A stretch of 64,000 bases of DNA from Janthinobacterium sp. FW305-129 (GTDB taxonomy: Bacteria > Pseudomonadota > Gammaproteobacteria > Burkholderiales > Burkholderiaceae_D): contig NZ_JACYMM010000009.1 of assembly GCF_020858115.1 (NCBI RefSeq), positions 2,419-66,418 on the forward strand, written 5' to 3'. Positions 51,891 through 60,299 of this stretch are shown here, in pieces (positions within the stretch are counted from its first letter, which is position 1; each line of letters begins with the position of its first letter). A model generated the notes under the pieces. The model was not told the origin of the DNA and made no database searches. It saw only the letters and a list, made by a program, of their open reading frames with translations. The position numbers were made by a program, and so were the translations under genes.

Positions 51891-52877
51891 TCAGCGCATT
51901 AATCCGAGTTCGGTGGCTTGCCGCGCATACTCGTCGACCGCTTTTCTGACGTAAGCGGTCAGCTTCGGCCCCGTCAGGGCGAATGGATACAGGCCGGCCT
52001 GCGCGCGCCATCCGGCGAACTGCGGCGTGGCCATGGCGCGCTCGAACGTGGCCACCCAGCGCTGGTAGTCCGCATCCGGCACCTGCGGGCCCATCCAGAC
52101 GCCGCGGATGATGGGCCAGACCACGTCGACGCCCTGCTCGCGCGCCGTCGGCACGCCGGCCAGCACGCCGGGCAGGCGCTTTTCCGACAGCACCGCCAGC
52201 ACGCGCGCGTGATTGGCGCTGGCGTTCAGGGTCGCTTCGGACGTATCGCCCGAGACCACCTGCACGTAATCGGCCTGCATCGCCGTAAATACTTCGCCGC
52301 CGCCTTCGAGGGCGACGAAGCGCAGCACTTTCGGGTCGATGCCGGCGTGGCGCGCCACCAGCGCCATCTTCAGCCAATCCTGGCTGCCGATGGTGCCGGA
52401 GACGCCGATCAGCACTTTGTCAGGATGCTGGCGCAACGCGGCGATCAGGTCGGCCAGGTTCTTGTAGGGCGAATCGCTGCGCACGGCGATCATGCCGTAA
52501 TCGGCGCCCAGCGCCGCCACCCAGCGCACGTCGCCCGCCTTCGCATTGCCGAACTTGCCTTGCGCCAGATTGAGCAGCGAACCGCCCGAAAACGCCACCA
52601 GGGTATTCGGCTCCGCGCGGCGGCGCTGCGAGCCCATCGAATGCCAGGCGACGGCGCCGATGCCACCGGGCAGATAGCTGATGCGCATGGCCGCTCCCGC
52701 AGCCGTGGCGGCCACGCCCTCCTGCGCCAGGCCCTTTTTCGCCAGCTTGCAGGTCAGGTCCATGGCGCCGCCCGGTTTGGACGGCACCACGCACTCGGCC
52801 GACACCTGCGCCTGCGCCGCCGCGAGGGCGGGCAGCAGGCACAGCAGCGACAGGAACAGGGAGCGCGGCATCGTCAT
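51891..52877 (-). CDS. Bug/TctC-family periplasmic binding protein
   Basis: 328 residues. The Sec signal is LFLSLLCLLPALAAAQA, followed by the TctC fold (VPSKPGGAMDLTCKL; SYLPGGIGAVAWH; FSGGSLLNLAQGKFG). Bug proteins bind carboxylates or amino acids for TTT transporters or for sensing. No TctA or TctB gene is present, so it may serve the neighbouring TctE-type sensor or the ABC importer. It starts four bases after the porin stop. Confidence 0.9.
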   Translation of the reverse strand: MTMPRSLFLSLLCLLPALAAAQAQVSAECVVPSKPGGAMDLTCKLAKKGLAQEGVAATAAGAAMRISYLPGGIGAVAWHSMGSQRRRAEPNTLVAFSGGSLLNLAQGKFGNAKAGDVRWVAALGADYGMIAVRSDSPYKNLADLIAALRQHPDKVLIGVSGTIGSQDWLKMALVARHAGIDPKVLRFVALEGGGEVFTAMQADYVQVVSGDTSEATLNASANHARVLAVLSEKRLPGVLAGVPTAREQGVDVVWPIIRGVWMGPQVPDADYQRWVATFERAMATPQFAGWRAQAGLYPFALTGPKLTAYVRKAVDEYARQATELGLMR

Positions 52878-52880
52878 GGC

Positions 52881-53942
52881 TTAGAAGCGGTGCTGGATGC
52901 CGGCGATCAGGCCGCGCTGTGTGTCGCCGAAACCGGCATCGTCGCGCGACAGGCTGACCAGCTGGTTGTGCTTGGCCTTGGCATACGCGCCGGCCACGTA
53001 CAGGTCGGTGCGCTTGGACAGGGCATAGCGCACGCGCGCCACGTACATGATCGGATCGGCATTGAGGTTGGTGGCCACGTTTTTCACGTCCTGATAGTAG
53101 ATCACGCCCGTCAGGGTGATCACCGGCGTGGTCTTGTAGCTGACGCCGCCCCAGTACAGGGTGCCGCGCACGTCGGCCTTGCCGGAGGCAGCCGGATCGA
53201 GCTTGTAGTCGCGCGCCGCCGCCTGCACCTTCCACGGGCCGTCGTCGTACATGGCGCCCAGGTGGTACACGGTGGTCTTGTCGCGCGCGCCGCCGGCGAT
53301 GGTGTTGCCGTTCACCTGTTCATACGTGGCCAGCAGGCTGACAGGACCCGTCTTGTAGGTGACGGCCGTGGACAGCTTGGCGCTGTCCGAGTTGCCCGTC
53401 GACTGTTCGCCGAAGCCGTACGATGCGCCGTAGCTGAAGTCGCCCGTCTTGCCCGAGTACTTGACCATGTTGTCGAAAGCGGTCGTCATGCCGTATTTGC
53501 TCGGGCCCGTCGCGTTGGCCGAAGTGGCCCACGAGTAGAACGGCGCATAGGCCATCGGGTCGAACGGCAGCACGAAGTCGTACACGGTGGTGAACGAGCG
53601 TCCCAGCACGACGCGGCCAAACGCGCCTTCCAGGCCCACGTTGGCCTGGCGCTTGAACAGCGCGCCGTCGGCCGCGCCCGTATCGACCAGGATGCCGCCT
53701 TCCAGATTGAAAACGGCTTTCAGGCCGCCGCCCAGGTCTTCGCTGCCCAGGATGCCCCAGCGCGAGGTGTTCATGCCGCCGGAGCTCACCTGCGTCATCG
53801 AGCTTTTGTTCGGGCCGGCGTTGCTGGTGTTGCTGATGCCCGCGTCCAGGCGGCCATACAGGGTGACGTTCGACTGGGCTTGAGCGCTGCCGGCAGCAGC
53901 GAGTACCGCCAGGGCGGCCAGCGAGAATGCAGTTTTTTTCAT
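52881..53942 (-). CDS. Gram-negative porin (Burkholderiales type)
   Basis: 353 residues. The Sec signal is FSLAALAVLAAAGSAQA. The mature protein starts QSNVTLYGRLDAGI and ends with a C-terminal Phe (GIQHRF), the hallmark of outer-membrane beta barrels; 16 strands are expected. It probably lets the solute of the downstream importer enter the periplasm. It is the first gene of the five-gene transport operon and divergent from the TctD/TctE genes. AAGGGAG precedes its ATG. Confidence 0.93.
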   Translation of the reverse strand: MKKTAFSLAALAVLAAAGSAQAQSNVTLYGRLDAGISNTSNAGPNKSSMTQVSSGGMNTSRWGILGSEDLGGGLKAVFNLEGGILVDTGAADGALFKRQANVGLEGAFGRVVLGRSFTTVYDFVLPFDPMAYAPFYSWATSANATGPSKYGMTTAFDNMVKYSGKTGDFSYGASYGFGEQSTGNSDSAKLSTAVTYKTGPVSLLATYEQVNGNTIAGGARDKTTVYHLGAMYDDGPWKVQAAARDYKLDPAASGKADVRGTLYWGGVSYKTTPVITLTGVIYYQDVKNVATNLNADPIMYVARVRYALSKRTDLYVAGAYAKAKHNQLVSLSRDDAGFGDTQRGLIAGIQHRF

Positions 53943-53958
53943 GTAAAGTATCTCCCTT

Positions 53959-54006
53959 AGATATAGTTATTGGTGATATGCCTGATCAATTTCATGAATC
54001 AGGATC
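53959..54006 (-). promoter_or_regulatory. Candidate porin promoter with inverted repeat
   Basis: On the minus strand TTGATC and CTATAT are spaced 17 bases apart in the gap between porin and response regulator. CCTGAT (53981-53986) and ATCAGG (53998-54003) form an inverted repeat over the -35, a plausible TctD-like binding site. Confidence 0.45.
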
Positions 54007-54156
54007 ACACTATATGAGCGCGATCCTTTCAATTGGCTTTCAGCATGACAGGTGTCGCCGGACAGCCACAAGGGGAACACACATATTCATCGCCGCCCCT
54101 GTCGGCGCGGCGCCGGCAGGCTTACACTGCACCAATTCAAACGAATGGCGGAGACC

Positions 54157-54891
54157 ATGCGCATATTATTAGTGGAAGATCATCTGGAGCTGTCGCACTG
54201 GCTGGCCAAGGCCCTGCGCGACGCGCACCTGACGGTGGAGACAGCCCACAACGGCGCCGATGCCGACGCCCTGCTGCACACGCAGGAATATTCTTTGGTG
54301 CTGCTCGACCTCTCCCTGCCGAAGATGGACGGCCTGGACGTGCTGCGCCGCCTGCGCGCGCGCGGCGGCACGCGCGGCAAGACTCCTGTCATGATACTCA
54401 CGGCGCGCGGCGGCCTCGATGACAAGGTACAGGGCCTGAACCTGGGCGCCGACGACTACATGGCCAAGCCGTTCGAGCTGGCCGAGCTGGAAGCGCGCGT
54501 AAAAGCCCTGCTGCGCCGCAGCCAGGGCAACGAAGCGCTCGTGCACAGCTGCGGCGCCCTCAGTTTCGACACCGTCACGCGCATGTTCAGCTATGGCGGC
54601 GCGGCGCTGGCCCTGACGCCGCGCGAGCATGCCGTGCTCGAAGCGCTGATCACGCGCTCGGGGCGCGCCGTATCGAAGGAAAAGCTGTTCGATGAAGTCT
54701 TCGCGCTGGCCGACGACGCCAACCTGGACGCCATCGAACTGTATATCCACCGCGTGCGCAAGAAGCTGGAAAGCAATGTTGAAGGCGGCGTGGAAACCGG
54801 TTCGCCCGACGGCGCCGTCATCACCACCCTGCGCGGCATCGGCTACCTGCTGCAGCCGCGCAGCGCGATGGCACCCGCCGCCTCAAAATGA
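54157..54891 (+). CDS. TctD-like OmpR-family response regulator
   Basis: 244 residues. Receiver domain with phospho-acceptor Asp51 in LVLLDLSLPKMDG, acidic pocket (VEDH) and Lys in AKPFE; then a winged-helix DNA-binding domain (LTPREHAVLEALITRSG, DAIELYIHRVRKKL, RGIGYLL). It is coupled to the sensor kinase by a four-base overlap. Divergence from the porin operon suggests it controls that operon. ATG 54157 was chosen for GGAG upstream; ATG 54145 is possible. Confidence 0.92.
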   Translation: MRILLVEDHLELSHWLAKALRDAHLTVETAHNGADADALLHTQEYSLVLLDLSLPKMDGLDVLRRLRARGGTRGKTPVMILTARGGLDDKVQGLNLGADDYMAKPFELAELEARVKALLRRSQGNEALVHSCGALSFDTVTRMFSYGGAALALTPREHAVLEALITRSGRAVSKEKLFDEVFALADDANLDAIELYIHRVRKKLESNVEGGVETGSPDGAVITTLRGIGYLLQPRSAMAPAASK

Positions 54892-56414
54892 CCGTGCGCG
54901 CGCCACGCCGGCCCCTGTTCGAGCGCCTGCGCCGGCGCTGGGCGCCGGGCCGGCCGCTGGGCAGCCTGCGCAGCCAGCTGCTGCGCTGGCTGCTCATCCC
55001 GCTGGTGATGCTGGTGCTGCTCGATGCCGTTTTTGTGTACCGCAACGCGCTCGACGCGGCTGACATGGCCTACGACCGCTCCCTGCTGGCGTCGACGCGC
55101 GCGCTGGCCGAGCGCGTCTCCATCGTCGGCGGCAAGGTGGTGGCCGAAGTGCCCTACGTGGCGCTCGACAGTTTCGAGACCGATACTCTGGGCCGCATCT
55201 ACTACAAGGTCACGGGCATCAACGGCGAACTGGTATCGGGCTATGGCGACTTGCCGCCCGTGCCGAAAAACGTGCCCCGCTCGCAAAATTATCCGGCCCT
55301 GGTGCGCTTCTACCACGCCGACTACCACGGCAAGCCGATACGCATTGCCGCGCTGCTGCAACCCGTGTATGACGACTCGATGCGCGGCATCGCCCTGATC
55401 CAGGTGGCCGAAACGCTCGATGCGCGGCGCGGCCTGTCGAACCAGATCCTGTTCGACACCCTGAGCTGGCAGGCGGCGATGATACTGGTAATGGGCGCCC
55501 TCGTGTGGTTTGCCGTGCGCCTGGTGCTGCAGCCGCTGATGCGCCTGAAGACGGAAGTCGAGACGCGCGCGCTGTCCGACCTGTCGGACGTCGATCCCGC
55601 GCTGGTGCACAAGGAAATGCGCCCGCTGGTGAGCGCCATGAACGGCGCCATGTCGCGCCTGCAGCAGCTGATCGCCAGCCAGCGCCGCTTCATCGCCGAC
55701 GCCTCGCACCAGCTGCGCACACCACTGACGGTGCTGAAAACCCAGGCCGAACTGGCCTTGCGCGAATGCGACCGCCAGGGTGCGGCGCCGCAGGACATGG
55801 CCGCCCTGCGCGACATCGTGCGCTCGATTGCCGCCACCACCGATTCGACCGTGCTGCTGGCCAACCGCCTGCTGACGCTGGCGCGCATCGAGCATGGCGG
55901 CGACAGCCTGGCCATGGACAGCGTGCCGCTGCGCGACGTGGCGCAGCAGGTGGGACTGGAAATGGCCATGGCTGCCGTCGGCAAGCATATCGACCTGTCG
56001 CTGGAAGCGCCCGACGAAGCGCCCGTGCATGGCCAGGCCCTGCTGCTGCACGAACTGGTGGCAAATCTGGTCGACAACGCCCTGCGCTATACCCCGCAAG
56101 GCGGCAGCGTCGTCTTGCGCGTACGCGCGGCGCAGGCAGGAAACGGCCACGAACATGGCGCCGTGCTGGAGGTGGAGGACAGCGGCAAGGGCATCCCGCC
56201 GGCCGAGCGCGAACGCGTATTTACGCCGTTCTACCGGGTTGGCGCGGCGCTCGAGAGCAACCCGGGCGGCGCCGGGCTGGGCCTGGCCATCGTGCGCGAC
56301 ATCGCCGCCCTGCACGGCGCCAGGCTGGAACTAGCCACGGCGGCGAATGGGCACGGTCTGAAAGTCAGCGTGCATTTCAGCGCAGCGCCAGTCGATGCTA
56401 AGATCGCGTCCTGA
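54888..56414 (+). CDS. TctE-like membrane sensor histidine kinase
   Basis: 508 residues. Membrane segment 1 is at about 30-52 (LLRWLLIPLVMLVLLDAVFVY). A periplasmic 2CSK_N-type sensor domain follows, then membrane segment 2 at about 195-215, HAMP-like linker, HisKA with His274 in ASHQLRTPL, and HATPase_c (NLVDNALRYTP, DSGKGIPP, GAGLGLAIV). It probably senses a carboxylate, directly or with the Bug binding protein, and phosphorylates the TctD-like regulator. Confidence 0.92.
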   Translation: MTVRAPRRPLFERLRRRWAPGRPLGSLRSQLLRWLLIPLVMLVLLDAVFVYRNALDAADMAYDRSLLASTRALAERVSIVGGKVVAEVPYVALDSFETDTLGRIYYKVTGINGELVSGYGDLPPVPKNVPRSQNYPALVRFYHADYHGKPIRIAALLQPVYDDSMRGIALIQVAETLDARRGLSNQILFDTLSWQAAMILVMGALVWFAVRLVLQPLMRLKTEVETRALSDLSDVDPALVHKEMRPLVSAMNGAMSRLQQLIASQRRFIADASHQLRTPLTVLKTQAELALRECDRQGAAPQDMAALRDIVRSIAATTDSTVLLANRLLTLARIEHGGDSLAMDSVPLRDVAQQVGLEMAMAAVGKHIDLSLEAPDEAPVHGQALLLHELVANLVDNALRYTPQGGSVVLRVRAAQAGNGHEHGAVLEVEDSGKGIPPAERERVFTPFYRVGAALESNPGGAGLGLAIVRDIAALHGARLELATAANGHGLKVSVHFSAAPVDAKIAS

Positions 56415-56437
56415 AATTTCAAAGAAAGCCCACAGCC

Positions 56438-56791
56438 ATGATGACCAAAGAAGATGTGACCGAACTGTTTGCCAATATCGCCGAGAACGCGCCCTGGGAT
56501 TTGTCCCAGCCGCTGCTGTGGGGCTATTACTTCACCAACCCCACGTCCGAACCGCTGGAACAGGCCGCCACCTTGCTGGCGCTGCAGGGCTACCGCCCCG
56601 TGGAACTGTACCAGCCGGAACTCGACGATCCGGCGGCACCGCCCGTGTGGGTGCTGCACGTGGAAAAAGCCGAAGTGCACGGCGTCGACAGCCTGCACGC
56701 GCGCAATGGCGAACTGATGGCGTTTGCGCAGGACAACCAACTGGCCAGCTATGACGGCATGGACGTGGGCCCCGTCGGTACGGCGGCGTAA
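56438..56791 (+). CDS. RraB-family ribonuclease E regulator
   Basis: 117 residues, acidic, no signal. It matches the RraB family by NAPWDLSQPLLWGYYF and the duplicated ferredoxin-like pattern (LLALQGYRPVELYQPE; VWVLHVEKAEVH). RraB modulates RNase E by binding its scaffold; whether it does so here is inferred. A few codons separate the kinase stop from its start (23 bases), and it ends at a perfect bidirectional terminator. Confidence 0.75.
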   Translation: MMTKEDVTELFANIAENAPWDLSQPLLWGYYFTNPTSEPLEQAATLLALQGYRPVELYQPELDDPAAPPVWVLHVEKAEVHGVDSLHARNGELMAFAQDNQLASYDGMDVGPVGTAA

Positions 56792-56810
56792 TCCGACGAC
56801 ATTACGCATA

Positions 56811-56838
56811 AAAAAACGGCGCCCGCGGGCGCCGTTTT
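56811..56838. terminator. Bidirectional intrinsic terminator between RraB gene and hom
   Basis: ACGGCGCCCGCGGGCGCCGT (56816-56835) is a perfect 20-base palindrome flanked by an A-tract on the left and a T-tract on the right, so it can end transcripts from both converging genes. Confidence 0.92.
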
Positions 56839-56858
56839 GCATGGATCGCTGAAAACGC

Positions 56859-58181
56859 TTAGCTGAGGTTTTCCAGGCGGATCTTGGTGACCGTGCCCAC
56901 CACGCTGTTGAGGGCTTCCATCTTCTCGATGGCGGCCGTGACGTTCTTTTCCTGCGTCTGGTGCGTCAGCATGATGATGTCCGTGTGCGTCTCGCCCTCG
57001 GCCGGCTCTTTTTGCAGCATGGCGTCGATCGAGATGCCGCGTTCGGCCAGGATGCGCGTGAGGTCGGCCAGCACGCCCGGCTGGTCGGCCACGTGCATGC
57101 GCAGGTAGTAGCTGGTGGTGATTTCCGACATCGGCAAGATGGCGATATCGGTCATCGCGTTCGGCTGGAACGCCAGGTGCGGCACGCGGTGTTCCGGATC
57201 GGCCGTGGCCAGACGGGTGATGTCGACCAGGTCGGCGATCACCGACGAGGCGGTCGGCTCGGCGCCAGCGCCGCGGCCCGAATACAGGCTGGCGCCGACG
57301 GCGTCGCCATGCACCAGCACCGCGTTCATGGCGCCTTCCACGTTGGCGATCAGGCGCTTGGCCGGGATCAGGGTCGGATGCACGCGCAGCTCGATGCCTT
57401 CCACGCCGTTGACGGTGGCGCGCTTGGTGATGCCCAGCAGTTTGATGCGGTAGCCCAGCTGCTCGGCGTAGCGGATGTCGACGGCATTGAGGTTGCTGAT
57501 GCCTTCCACGTAGGCCTTGTCGAACTGCACCGGGATGCCGAAGGCGATGGCTGACATGATGGTGGCCTTGTGCGCGGCGTCGACGCCTTCGATGTCGAAG
57601 GTGGGGTCCGCTTCCGCGTAGCCGAGTTCCTGCGCCTGCTTCAGCACGGTGGCGAAATCGAGGCCCTTGTCGCGCATTTCGGACAGGATGAAATTGGTGG
57701 TGCCGTTGATGATGCCGGCGATCCATTCGATGCGGTTGGCCGTCAAGCCTTCGCGCAGCGCCTTGATGATGGGGATGCCGCCGGCGACGGCCGCCTCGAA
57801 GGCCACCATCACGCCCTTGTCCTGGGCGGCGGCGAAGATTTCGTTGCCGTGCACGGCCAGCAGGGCCTTGTTGGCCGTGACCACGTGCTTGCCGTTGGCG
57901 ATGGCCTGCATCACCAGGGTTCTCGACAGGTCGTAGCCGCCGATCAGTTCGACGACGATGTCGATCTCGGGATCGTTGACGATCAGATAAGGGTCATTGA
58001 CGACCTTGCAGCCGCCGGCGACCAGCGCTTCGGCGCGCGCCACGTCGCGCACGGCGACGGCGACGACGTCAATGCCGCGGCCAGCGCGGCGCTTGATTTC
58101 TTCCTGGTTGCGTTTCAGGACGCTGAACGTGCCGTAACCGACGTTGCCCAGGCCCAGCAGGCCGATCTTGATGGATTTCAT
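56859..58181 (-). CDS. hom: Homoserine dehydrogenase
   Basis: 440 residues. Rossmann motif GLLGLGNVGYGTF (about residues 8-20); the homoserine-DH motif NGTTNFIL, and the catalytic Lys in DAAHKATIM; C-terminal ACT domain (~360-440: YYLRMHVADQPGVLADL) for threonine feedback. It reduces aspartate semialdehyde to homoserine in threonine/methionine synthesis. It follows alaA by 72 bases and ends at the bidirectional terminator. The threonine synthase gene usually found behind hom in related bacteria is not here. Confidence 0.96.
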   Translation of the reverse strand: MKSIKIGLLGLGNVGYGTFSVLKRNQEEIKRRAGRGIDVVAVAVRDVARAEALVAGGCKVVNDPYLIVNDPEIDIVVELIGGYDLSRTLVMQAIANGKHVVTANKALLAVHGNEIFAAAQDKGVMVAFEAAVAGGIPIIKALREGLTANRIEWIAGIINGTTNFILSEMRDKGLDFATVLKQAQELGYAEADPTFDIEGVDAAHKATIMSAIAFGIPVQFDKAYVEGISNLNAVDIRYAEQLGYRIKLLGITKRATVNGVEGIELRVHPTLIPAKRLIANVEGAMNAVLVHGDAVGASLYSGRGAGAEPTASSVIADLVDITRLATADPEHRVPHLAFQPNAMTDIAILPMSEITTSYYLRMHVADQPGVLADLTRILAERGISIDAMLQKEPAEGETHTDIIMLTHQTQEKNVTAAIEKMEALNSVVGTVTKIRLENLS

Positions 58182-58253
58182 AGTTGTGCTTGACTGCTCA
58201 TAAGTGGCGCCCCCTTGGGCGGCGCCAGGTTGATCGGTATTGCTACTGCCGGT

Positions 58254-59483
58254 TCAGCCCCGGCTATGGCGCTTGCGGTAACCTTCGAGGAAGCGCGCAA
58301 TGCGGCCCATGGCCTCGGTCAGGTCATCGGAGTTGGGCAGGAAGACGACGCGAAAATGATCGGGCGCAATCCAGTTGAACCCCGTGCCCTGCACGATCAG
58401 GACCTTGGCTTCGGCCAGTAATTCATAGGCAAACTGCTGGTCGTCGGCGATCGGGTAGATCTCCGGGTCCAGGCGCGGGAACATGTACAGCGCAGCCTTC
58501 GGCTTGACACAGGTGACGCCCGGAATATCGGTCAGCAGCTTGTGCGCCAGGTCGCGCTGTTTCAACAGGCGCCCGCCGGGCCCCACCAGGTCTTGTATGC
58601 TCTGGTAGCCGCCTAGCGCCGTCTGGATGGCAAACTGCCCCGGCGCGTTGGCGCATAGCCGCATCGAGGCCAGCATGTTGAGGCCCTCGATGTAATCTTT
58701 TGCGTGGCGCTTTTCGCCCGAGACCACCATCCAGCCGGAACGGTAGCCGCAGGAGCGGTAATTCTTCGACAGGCCGTTCATGGTAATGAACAGCACGTCG
58801 TCGGCCAGCGAGGCGATCGACACGTGCTCGGCTTCGTCGTACAGCACCTTGTCGTAGATCTCGTCGGCGAAAATGATCAATTGGTGCTGGCGCGCCAGTT
58901 CGACGATCTGCAGCAGCACGGAAACCGGATACAGCGCGCCCGTCGGATTGTTCGGGTTGATGACGACGATCGCCTTGGTCTGCGGCGTGATCTTGCGGCG
59001 CATGTCCTCGATGTCGGGATACCACTCGTTCTGCTCGTCGCACACATAATGCACGGGATTGCCGCCCGACAGGCTGACGGCAGCCGTCCATAGCGGATAG
59101 TCGGGCGCCGGCACCAGCACTTCGTCGCCGCTGTTGAGCAGGGCGTTCATCGACATGACGATCAGTTCGGAAGCGCCATTGCCCAGGTAAATGTCATCGA
59201 TGGTCACGCCGGCGATATTCTTGCCTTGCGTGTAGTGCATGACGGCCTTGCGCGGCGCAAACATGCCTTTCGAATCCGTATAGCCGGCCGCGTTCTGCAG
59301 GTTGAGCATCATGTCGCGCACGATCTCGTCGGGCGGATCGAAGCCGAATACGGCCAGGTTGCCGATATTGAGCTTGGTGATCTTGTGGCCTTCTTCTTCC
59401 ATTTGCCTGGATTTTTCCAGGACCGGGCCGCGGATGTCGTAGCAGACGTCCGCCAATTTATTCGATTTCTGAATCGGTCGCAA
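58254..59483 (-). CDS. alaA: Alanine-type PLP aminotransferase (AlaA)
   Basis: 409 residues. The PLP lysine is Lys240 in NGLSKNYRSCG, with NPNNPTGALYP and DEIYDKVLYD typical of class I fold-type I transaminases. It makes alanine from pyruvate and glutamate. The TTG start at 59483 is well supported: AGGG lies seven bases upstream, and the N-terminus MRPIQKSNKLADVCYDIRGP aligns from residue 1 with E. coli AlaA. Confidence 0.94.
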   Translation of the reverse strand: MRPIQKSNKLADVCYDIRGPVLEKSRQMEEEGHKITKLNIGNLAVFGFDPPDEIVRDMMLNLQNAAGYTDSKGMFAPRKAVMHYTQGKNIAGVTIDDIYLGNGASELIVMSMNALLNSGDEVLVPAPDYPLWTAAVSLSGGNPVHYVCDEQNEWYPDIEDMRRKITPQTKAIVVINPNNPTGALYPVSVLLQIVELARQHQLIIFADEIYDKVLYDEAEHVSIASLADDVLFITMNGLSKNYRSCGYRSGWMVVSGEKRHAKDYIEGLNMLASMRLCANAPGQFAIQTALGGYQSIQDLVGPGGRLLKQRDLAHKLLTDIPGVTCVKPKAALYMFPRLDPEIYPIADDQQFAYELLAEAKVLIVQGTGFNWIAPDHFRVVFLPNSDDLTEAMGRIARFLEGYRKRHSRG

Positions 59484-59906
59484 AATAAATCCCTGTCGTG
59501 ATGCGGCGCGGAGACCTAAGCTTGCAGCATGATAGCCGCGCCAGAACTATGAACCCGTGAAACTGCGATGCGAAAGACTGCAAGGCGAAAACAACCATTC
59601 TCGCCGAAAACAGGCCATTTTATCAAATTAAACATGGCCAACCCCAGCATTTGACGCCGATTCTGCCACGCCGGCGCCTCCGGAGGACAATCGGACTGGC
59701 GCCATCTTCATCTTCCCTTAATCTTGCAGCACTACCATGGCGCAAGCAGGCATTGCCACTGTGGCGCCGAACATTGCAATTTGGAAAGGATGTTGCTTTT
59801 CAGTCGCTCTTTTCTGTCATTTATGGCATGCTTACGCCCTTGGCCGCGGCACCCAGTTTGGCCGCGCGCGCACCGATCAACCGACACGACCAGCCCCGAT
59901 ATCGCC
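59484..59906. other. Divergent intergenic region, alaA / Mth938-like gene
   Basis: No gene. It should contain the promoters of both. A GGCCAT...ATGGCC inverted repeat (59613-59639) with a 15-base spacer is the only notable element. A frame open from 59724 continues into the Mth938-like gene, but the conserved part starts at 59907. Confidence 0.45.
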
Positions 59907-60299
59907 ATGAAACTCCACGCCAGCAGCACCCAACAATACCAGACTGTCACCGGCTATGACGAAAACGGCGTCGAGATCAATGCCCAGCCGTACAACTACA
60001 GCCTGATCGTCATGCCGGAAACACCGCCGCGGGCGTGGGAAGTGGACAGTTTCGAACAATTGAACGAGGCGCATTTCGCGCAAATCCTGGCCGATGCGCC
60101 CGACGTGGTCATCCTCGGCACGGGCGAGCGCCAGCGCTTCGTGCACCCGAAGCTGACGGCCGCGCTGACCATGCGCCGCATCGGCGTCGAATGCATGGAT
60201 AGCCAGGCCGCTTGCCGCACTTACAATATCCTGATGGGCGAAGGCCGCAAGGTCACTCTGGCCTTGATCCTGGCCCCGGCCGCAGGCAAGGCCGCATGA
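59907..60299 (+). CDS. Mth938-like / NDUFAF3-family protein
   Basis: 130 residues. The fold signature is YNYSLIVMPETPPRAWEV, VVILGTGERQRF and MDSQAACRTYNILMGEGRKVTLALI. The family (DUF498) is widespread; in eukaryotes a relative assembles complex I, in bacteria its role is unclear. Its TGA overlaps the ATG of the ArnT-like gene (ATGA), so the two are translated together. ATG 59907 was chosen for family length. Confidence 0.82.
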   Translation: MKLHASSTQQYQTVTGYDENGVEINAQPYNYSLIVMPETPPRAWEVDSFEQLNEAHFAQILADAPDVVILGTGERQRFVHPKLTAALTMRRIGVECMDSQAACRTYNILMGEGRKVTLALILAPAAGKAA

